This document shows, in pieces, positions 40,873 through 45,752 of a DNA stretch of 45,752 nt. The notes under the pieces are model-generated. The model was not told where the DNA came from. It saw only the letters and a list, made by a program, of their open reading frames with translations, and ran no database searches. The stretch covers positions 1,398,357 to 1,444,108 of the forward strand of contig CP070632.1 of assembly GCA_020356065.1 (NCBI GenBank), written 5' to 3'. The translations under genes were made by a program, and so were the position numbers. Source of the DNA: Nitrospiraceae bacterium (GTDB lineage Bacteria > Nitrospirota > Thermodesulfovibrionia > UBA6902). The first letter of the stretch is position 1; each line of letters begins with the position of its first letter.

Positions 40873-41838
40873 ATGAAAACATTTTTTATAATTTTATTCA
40901 CAGGTGCGTTACTGTTCCCCGGATGCGGCAAGGATAAGGTCAAGCCTTCTGCTGACTTTTTATTGTCACAGGAGGCAGCTGAAAAGATTGATATGATCAA
41001 GACTGCTTATGTGTCAAGAAGTAATTCAAACCTGAGGGCCTTGATAGACCCCCCGTTATCAGACAGTATTATCAATGCCCTGTCATTCAGTAAAGCTGAA
41101 CTGTCTTTTCATCAGAGGCTGGTAAGAATAGCAGCTGATGTTATTCATGTCAGTGTCAGCTGGCAAGGATCCTGGTGGTCATCAGATGACAGGGAATTCA
41201 GTCACAGGGGCGTGGCCGATCTCATTTTTCAAAGGGAAACAATGAAACTTTCTAATATTACCGGAGACAATCCATTTATCCCTCATTATAGAGGAGTCCC
41301 GGGGCATTCAGAGGTGACAGACATGGGGTCACCACCTGAACCACCAATAAAAACAGATACAGATGTAACGAAACAATCTCTACCGACAAAAGAAGACAAA
41401 GAAACTTCGCCCGAGCTCAAACCGTTTAATCAGGACAGGGAGAAAACTGCTGAGGTGAATACTCCCGGGGATGTAGCGAAACAGTCACTATCGGAGACAG
41501 CTGGTGAGCAGCCGTTTACAGATACCGAACCGCTGAGTCAGACATGGGAGGATAATGCTGAAATTTATACTATCCAGACCGGGAGTTTCCTCGATCTCGA
41601 GAGTGCCCGGGTACAGTATGATTTAATAGCTAATCTGCTTGAGAAAAAAAAATATGACAACCTGAGAATAGAGAAAATTGGAGACTTTTATGCAGTGAGA
41701 CTTGGGATATATGACAGTTCCCTTTCCGCTGACAATATGCTCCAGGAACTGATACATGAGATTGATTCACCTGTTGTGATGAAATCATTTATTAAAAAAG
41801 ACAGGATCATTGAGCAACAGAGCAGGCAAGCTCAATAG
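40873..41838 (+). CDS. SPOR-domain lipoprotein
   Basis: 321 residues. Lipoprotein signal with lipobox LFPGC, a conserved N-terminal region (about 35-125; EAAEKIDMIKTAYVSRSNSN), a polar Pro/Thr/Glu-rich linker (about 140-225) with a repeated TDVTKQSL / GDVAKQSL motif, and a C-terminal SPOR domain (about 233-310; EIYTIQTGSFLDLESARVQY). SPOR domains bind denuded peptidoglycan at division sites. The C-terminal part is closely related to that of the protein at 44373-45572, so the two arose by duplication of the SPOR module. It converges on the M14 gene. Confidence 0.87.
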   Translation: MKTFFIILFTGALLFPGCGKDKVKPSADFLLSQEAAEKIDMIKTAYVSRSNSNLRALIDPPLSDSIINALSFSKAELSFHQRLVRIAADVIHVSVSWQGSWWSSDDREFSHRGVADLIFQRETMKLSNITGDNPFIPHYRGVPGHSEVTDMGSPPEPPIKTDTDVTKQSLPTKEDKETSPELKPFNQDREKTAEVNTPGDVAKQSLSETAGEQPFTDTEPLSQTWEDNAEIYTIQTGSFLDLESARVQYDLIANLLEKKKYDNLRIEKIGDFYAVRLGIYDSSLSADNMLQELIHEIDSPVVMKSFIKKDRIIEQQSRQAQ

Positions 41839-41888
41839 ACTTCTATTCCGGATTTATACAAACGGCATTGTATATTCCGACCGGCATG

Positions 41889-42890
41889 CTAATACGCATT
41901 CTTACTCAGGGATCCGCTTATATTTTGAGACACTTTTATACGATAAATTTCTTCATCATCATAAATTTCATATCTCATGGCTTTTAGAAGGGCATACCGC
42001 AAAATACTCCAGTATTCGTGAGCCTTTGATGTCTGAACAGATGGCAGTTCCACAGTATAGGTCGGTATTTTTCTCTCGTTTCCGGCATAGTTGCCCAGTG
42101 AACCGGGATAGAATCTGAAATCTATAAATTTCAAAAACCGGTTCGTGTTCTTTTGAATCCTGAGCCCCACATGCCTTGCGCGACGTTCCACACGCAGGAG
42201 ATTGTACATTTTCTGGTCTCCCGGTCCATCAAAATCGAGAAATCCCAGCGGTGCATGAAAGGAAAGGATTTTATCCGGTCTGTACTTGTCGATCAGGAAT
42301 GTCTGCATTCTCGTCTCTACTTCTGAACCCGCACTCTTGCCGGGATATTTCCGGGGGTCTTTTTTCCCCACCCACAGTTTAAGCGCTTTTTCTTCCCAGT
42401 CCTTTGTCGGCAGGTTTCTGTTTGTGTCTACGCCGTTGACGTTGACCCTTGTATTCATGAAGAAACCATCGGGGTTAACTATCGGGGCCACTACGAGTTT
42501 AAAATTTCCAGCGACCTGTGGATTATCAAAGATAACTTCTCTCACCAGGTGAAAGCATTGATAAATTCCGGTCGGTTCATCACCATGAACGCCGCAGAGC
42601 ACAAGATTAACAGGGAGCTTCGAGTCATGATCTTCAAAACCGAATTCCTGGTAAATAAGCGGATTGCCCCTGGCAGTGTAATCATATGTCTCCCACCGGT
42701 CCGGATTACATATGATTCTGTCCCACCCGAATGTCTGGAATTTGTCGTTGACCTCAGAACAGAACTCTTTAGTGGTTTTGGTGACTGCCTGTGCAGGCAT
42801 GACAGTGCCCGCCCATCCACTAAAAAACAGCATGATACAAAACAGGAATGCGATAACCATAATCATGGGTGTCTGACAATTACCTGTCAT
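41889..42890 (-). CDS. M14 zinc carboxypeptidase (MpaA-like murein peptide amidase)
   Basis: 333 residues from the ATG at 42890, which has AGGAG 8 nt upstream; a GTG at 42926 extends the frame by 12 residues without a ribosome site. A signal/anchor helix (about 8-33) precedes the catalytic domain. Zinc ligands are seen in CGVHGDEPTG (HxxE) and LSFHAPLG, the substrate residues in NTRVNVNGVDTNRN, and the general-base Glu in YTVELPSV. The DTNRN and EL motifs fit the subfamily that cuts gamma-D-Glu-diaminopimelate bonds. It is 79 nt after the M15 peptidase gene on the same strand, so the two likely work together in peptidoglycan turnover. Confidence 0.85.
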   Translation of the reverse strand: MTGNCQTPMIMVIAFLFCIMLFFSGWAGTVMPAQAVTKTTKEFCSEVNDKFQTFGWDRIICNPDRWETYDYTARGNPLIYQEFGFEDHDSKLPVNLVLCGVHGDEPTGIYQCFHLVREVIFDNPQVAGNFKLVVAPIVNPDGFFMNTRVNVNGVDTNRNLPTKDWEEKALKLWVGKKDPRKYPGKSAGSEVETRMQTFLIDKYRPDKILSFHAPLGFLDFDGPGDQKMYNLLRVERRARHVGLRIQKNTNRFLKFIDFRFYPGSLGNYAGNERKIPTYTVELPSVQTSKAHEYWSILRYALLKAMRYEIYDDEEIYRIKVSQNISGSLSKNAY

Positions 42891-42969
42891 CCCTTCGTCT
42901 CCTGATAATCCTCGTCTGTAGTACACACATCTGATATTTCCATAATGATTATTTTATACGCCCTGCTCT

Positions 42970-43857
42970 CTAGGTTATCCTTATGTGCCATGGTTCAAAT
43001 CGCACTCCAAAGGGATTGTCGATTTCATAGCGAAGCTTGAGATAACCGAGTTCGCAGAGGCTGTGATATGCGTCTGTTGTAGTAAATCTGTCAGTAAAGT
43101 TCCACACGCCGAATCCAGCCTGGCCAACATCAAAATCACCATTTGCATGAAACGAGTATCCTGGAGGCGCGAGTGAGCGTGAGGCAAGAGAAAGGTTTCC
43201 TTCATTATCATAGGCCTTATTTAAGAAAAGCAGAAACTGTTTCATTATCCCGCGTACACCTGAAGTGAGCGTCACAGTCTTGCCAACCTGCTGTCTGATT
43301 TTGTTAAACGTTTCAAGAGGACGGCCCCGGTAAAGATAATTGCCCTGCTGGGCAAGATACGTTACATCGCCCTTTTCAATTCTGTCAGTGAGCCTCAGTA
43401 GTGACTTTTCTCCAAGAAAACCATATAACTTTGCATCTTTATAAAAAAGCTCCTCCAGGAAATCAAGTTCTTTCCGGGAAAACTCTCCGATAATAGGATA
43501 ATGCCTTGCTAAACCTAATGCATCATCGAAACCCAGTATATGGTAGTTGCCGTGTCCGACCATTTCCTGAAGCCGTTTCAGTCGCCCGACCGTTGACTTA
43601 AATGTTTGGTACACTTTTCTGTCTATCCATATGTCATCCCTGTGTGGAGAGTCAAAATGCCTCATTTTATACAGATAATCCCTGATGTGATCATCAATCG
43701 GGTTTGCCCTCGACGCCGTATATACAGTAATTTTTTTCGCCGATGCTTCAGAACTCAAGCCACTTCCTAAAGCACTCAGGAAAATGATCTTGAGGACGTC
43801 CCTGCGCCTTATATTCTTATCTGGGGAGTTAAAGTAATCCAATAATTTTCCGATCAT
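42970..43857 (-). CDS. M15 D-Ala-D-Ala carboxypeptidase-like protein with Tat-type signal
   Basis: 295 residues. The N-terminus contains RRRDVLKIIFLSALGSG, a twin-arginine signal (the hydrophobic stretch ends at about SSEASA). The catalytic M15 (VanY/DdcP) domain is in the C-terminal half: SGVRG, then SFHANGDFDVG (H and D ligands), and RFEPWHIRI (the ExxH motif with the third ligand). It would remove D-amino acids or cross-link remnants in the periplasm. Tat export is consistent with a folded zinc enzyme, and tatA is encoded at 30526. The M14 peptidase follows it. Confidence 0.85.
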   Translation of the reverse strand: MIGKLLDYFNSPDKNIRRRDVLKIIFLSALGSGLSSEASAKKITVYTASRANPIDDHIRDYLYKMRHFDSPHRDDIWIDRKVYQTFKSTVGRLKRLQEMVGHGNYHILGFDDALGLARHYPIIGEFSRKELDFLEELFYKDAKLYGFLGEKSLLRLTDRIEKGDVTYLAQQGNYLYRGRPLETFNKIRQQVGKTVTLTSGVRGIMKQFLLFLNKAYDNEGNLSLASRSLAPPGYSFHANGDFDVGQAGFGVWNFTDRFTTTDAYHSLCELGYLKLRYEIDNPFGVRFEPWHIRIT

Positions 43858-44067
43858 ACGTCATTATCGGTAATTTTTAAAAATCCCTTGAGGAAATCTT
43901 TAATACCAGGCAGTTCACCATGCTTTCAGATGAAGGAAAGTCAACGTCATAATATGGTAATTATTAATGCCTAAGGTTCAACAAATGCATCTTCAGAGTT
44001 TAAGAACATGTCTTATCAGGTTGTTTTTAATGTTTTCTCCGGGATAGTTGAATATAAACTTCAAATA

Positions 44068-44154
44068 TGGTGCCGAAGGGGGGATTCGAACCCCCACAGG
44101 ATTGCTCCCACTAGACCCTGAACCTAGCGCGTCTGCCAGTTCCGCCACTTCGGC
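44068..44154 (-). tRNA. tRNA-Leu (anticodon CAG)
   Basis: On the minus strand GCCGAAG at the 5' end pairs with CTTCGGC at the 3' end, followed by A and an encoded CCA (44070-44068). The anticodon stem CTAGG/TCTAG holds the loop TTCAGGG, giving CAG. The long variable arm, about 84 nt without the CCA, and the T-loop GGTTCGAATCC agree with a class II leucine tRNA. Confidence 0.97.
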
Positions 44155-44372
44155 ACAATAGAATGCATTACATATCTTAAAATAAGGAGGCAATTTATTT
44201 TACTCCGATACATAGTAAAATTCAATTTCAGGAATAAAAGCAGTTAAAAAGGTTGTTGAGCAGGATGCCGGAGGCCTGGATACCTGCAAATCAATATACT
44301 GAGCCTTTCTTTAAGTCATGGTATAAAGGTATCTTAATGAACGTGTGAACGTTTTTATTGAGATTGCTGACT

Positions 44373-45572
44373 CTATGGTTTAATGATCCTGTCTTCTTTA
44401 ATGTACGCTTTTAAGACAACCGGTGATTTAATATCATGGATCAGTTTCCTGAGCATGCGTTCCGCTGAAGAGTCATTGTTGTATTTTCCAAGTCTCACAG
44501 CGTAATATTTGCCTATTTTTTCTATTCTGAGATTACTGTAATTCTTTGAATGCAGATGGTCAGCTATAAAATTAAACTGCTCCATGGCCCGATTAATATC
44601 AAGAAAACTCCCTGTCTGGACAGTATAAATCTCAGGGATGTCCTCCGTTTTTTGCCTCAATGGTCGGGACGCAATAGTACTTTTTTTATTTGCTTTTTCC
44701 GGTACTGATTGTGCTGTGTCATCATTATCATACGTTCTGGTTTTATCAGACGCGGTATCTGCGTCTGACAGTTCCGCTTCTCCTGCATATATGTTATTGT
44801 TTTCGCATTTATTTCCACTTTTTAGTGCTGTTAACTCATTGCTGAGTTTATCGATCTCCTGTATTGCGTTCTCATATTTCACCATAATATTTTTCAGTTC
44901 TGTTTCCGGAGTCAGACCGGTCCCTGGTTCACCGGCACCTTTATTATTACTATCCTGAGATTCCAGAACATGATCTGCAGAAATTTCCCCGGGTTCTTTA
45001 ATCATATCATATTCCTGTAGAGGGCCGAGGCCTTCTTTTGAATAGGGTTTCTGAATTTGAGCCCACAAATTATCCACAAATGACTGTTCAACATACCCCC
45101 TTGATCTGCAGTTTACCCACCCCTTAAAGCTTTTCCCCAACCATAAAGATGCGCGGTAATCAGGAATAATTCTTACTGATGTTCTGTTTTCATCCAGTTC
45201 AGAAATAAATATTTCATAATGCCCGATGATTTCATGGTAAACATACAGGCTACCCAGTTTTCCACAGTCAGTATATTCTGATGCATATTGAAAGCCGTAG
45301 TATGGCACCTTGAACTCTCTTGACTCTAATAATCCAGATTTTTTATCAGCAATTTTAACAGGAGAAACATTTTTTTCCAGAAAATTGCTGCTCAATGTCC
45401 AGACTTGATCAAAAGGCAAGGGAAAAATCTCCCGGGATTTGTATTCATGCTTCATGGGAAGTGCTGATACACACCCTGTAACTAGTAATGTGATAACAAT
45501 AAATAGCACTTTTTTTATACATTGAGCTATCATATTCAACACATTAATATGCAGTCCCGTAATTAACTTCAT
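44373..45572 (-). CDS. SPOR-domain lipoprotein with N-terminal START-like region
   Basis: 399 residues; ATG 45533 is an alternative start and places the lipobox VTGC closer to the N-terminus. After the lipid Cys there is a domain of about 170 residues (FDQVWTLSSNFLEKNVSPVK, ESREFKVPYYGFQYASEYTD, the latter ending in Cys), then a coiled coil (about 225-250), a Ser/Thr-rich linker and a C-terminal SPOR domain (IYTVQTGSFLDINRAMEQFN). The SPOR part is paralogous to that of 40873-41838 (LRIEKIGKYYAVRLGKYN). It should be an outer-membrane or inner-membrane lipoprotein touching the cell wall at division sites. The last 180 bp of the window upstream hold no recognisable gene. Confidence 0.85.
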   Translation of the reverse strand: MKLITGLHINVLNMIAQCIKKVLFIVITLLVTGCVSALPMKHEYKSREIFPLPFDQVWTLSSNFLEKNVSPVKIADKKSGLLESREFKVPYYGFQYASEYTDCGKLGSLYVYHEIIGHYEIFISELDENRTSVRIIPDYRASLWLGKSFKGWVNCRSRGYVEQSFVDNLWAQIQKPYSKEGLGPLQEYDMIKEPGEISADHVLESQDSNNKGAGEPGTGLTPETELKNIMVKYENAIQEIDKLSNELTALKSGNKCENNNIYAGEAELSDADTASDKTRTYDNDDTAQSVPEKANKKSTIASRPLRQKTEDIPEIYTVQTGSFLDINRAMEQFNFIADHLHSKNYSNLRIEKIGKYYAVRLGKYNNDSSAERMLRKLIHDIKSPVVLKAYIKEDRIIKP

Positions 45573-45752
45573 AACAGTTCATGTCCTTTATATATAAGGT
45601 AACGGATTTTTTGTCATAAATCTGAAACAGTATATCCCTTAATAATCAATGAGATTACTCTCTTTGAGATAGCAGGCATACGATGGAGGATCATGCCAGA
45701 CAAAGATGTAACGAAATAATTAAGGAGATTGGACAGAATTGAACATAATGAG

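Noticed and set aside
43993-44193. 66-codon ORF on the minus strand
   Set aside because: It is the well-known spurious translation of tRNA-Leu (AEVAELADALGSGSSGSNPV); the tRNA explains the sequence.

Overview
The window (about 45.7 kb, moderate-to-low GC) looks like chromosome from a free-living, Gram-negative-type anaerobe. Exported lipoproteins, Tat and SPOR proteins, a multiheme cytochrome c, a MobA-like protein and a yggS-proC-yggT-divIVA block all fit a Nitrospirota or Desulfobacterota-like lineage. This placement is an inference without a marker-gene search. The strongest trait is selenocysteine decoding: three genes have an in-frame TGA followed by clearly homologous protein, and each would otherwise be annotated as a broken ORF.

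Region 1 (1-8340, minus) is a complete MoxR/Bat-type operon: moxR, DUF58, a DUF4381-like protein, batA, batB, a TPR protein, batD and a second TPR protein cut by the window edge. Region 2 (8453-9493) is an HUH (Y1) transposase element with 22-bp inverted ends and an in-frame TAA. Region 3 (about 10177-12275) holds three small minus-strand genes, each followed within 0-11 nt of its stop by a 123-147 bp attC-like imperfect palindrome. I read it as an integron cassette cluster without an integrase in view. Region 4 (12254-17393) has a gene-poor stretch, trpC, argB, a frameshifted exported protein, an exported acidic peptide, and a DUF6982-type gene behind a Crp/Fnr-type operator.

Region 5 (17468-25892) is an envelope/redox block: a paired M16 protease (one active, one inactive subunit), a Spy/ZraP-like Met/His-rich protein, a TlpA-like selenoprotein (U-P-W-C), a lipoprotein, two tandem small paralogous ORFs, a PCYCGC-like selenoprotein (U-Q-L-C), a PepSY-like exported protein and a BaeSR/CpxAR-like two-component system. 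Direct repeats with 11-bp period (core ATTATGAAA) lie before the response regulator gene and between the Spy-like and TlpA-like genes, suggesting one regulon. Region 6 (25989-31827, plus) is housekeeping: yggS, proC, yggT, divIVA, hisS, mobA, tatA, alr.

Region 7 (31866-45572) carries an AAA ATPase/anti-sigma-like fusion, a PocR-GAF-GGDEF diguanylate cyclase, a fumarase/aspartase, an MgtC protein, a LysR regulator divergent from a pentaheme cytochrome that is the third selenoprotein, two SPOR lipoproteins, M14 and M15 peptidoglycan peptidases, and tRNA-Leu(CAG).

Two further patterns are not explained by genes. Several intergenic gaps carry degenerate tandem heptamers, and three genes look disrupted: two frameshifts and one nonsense codon.
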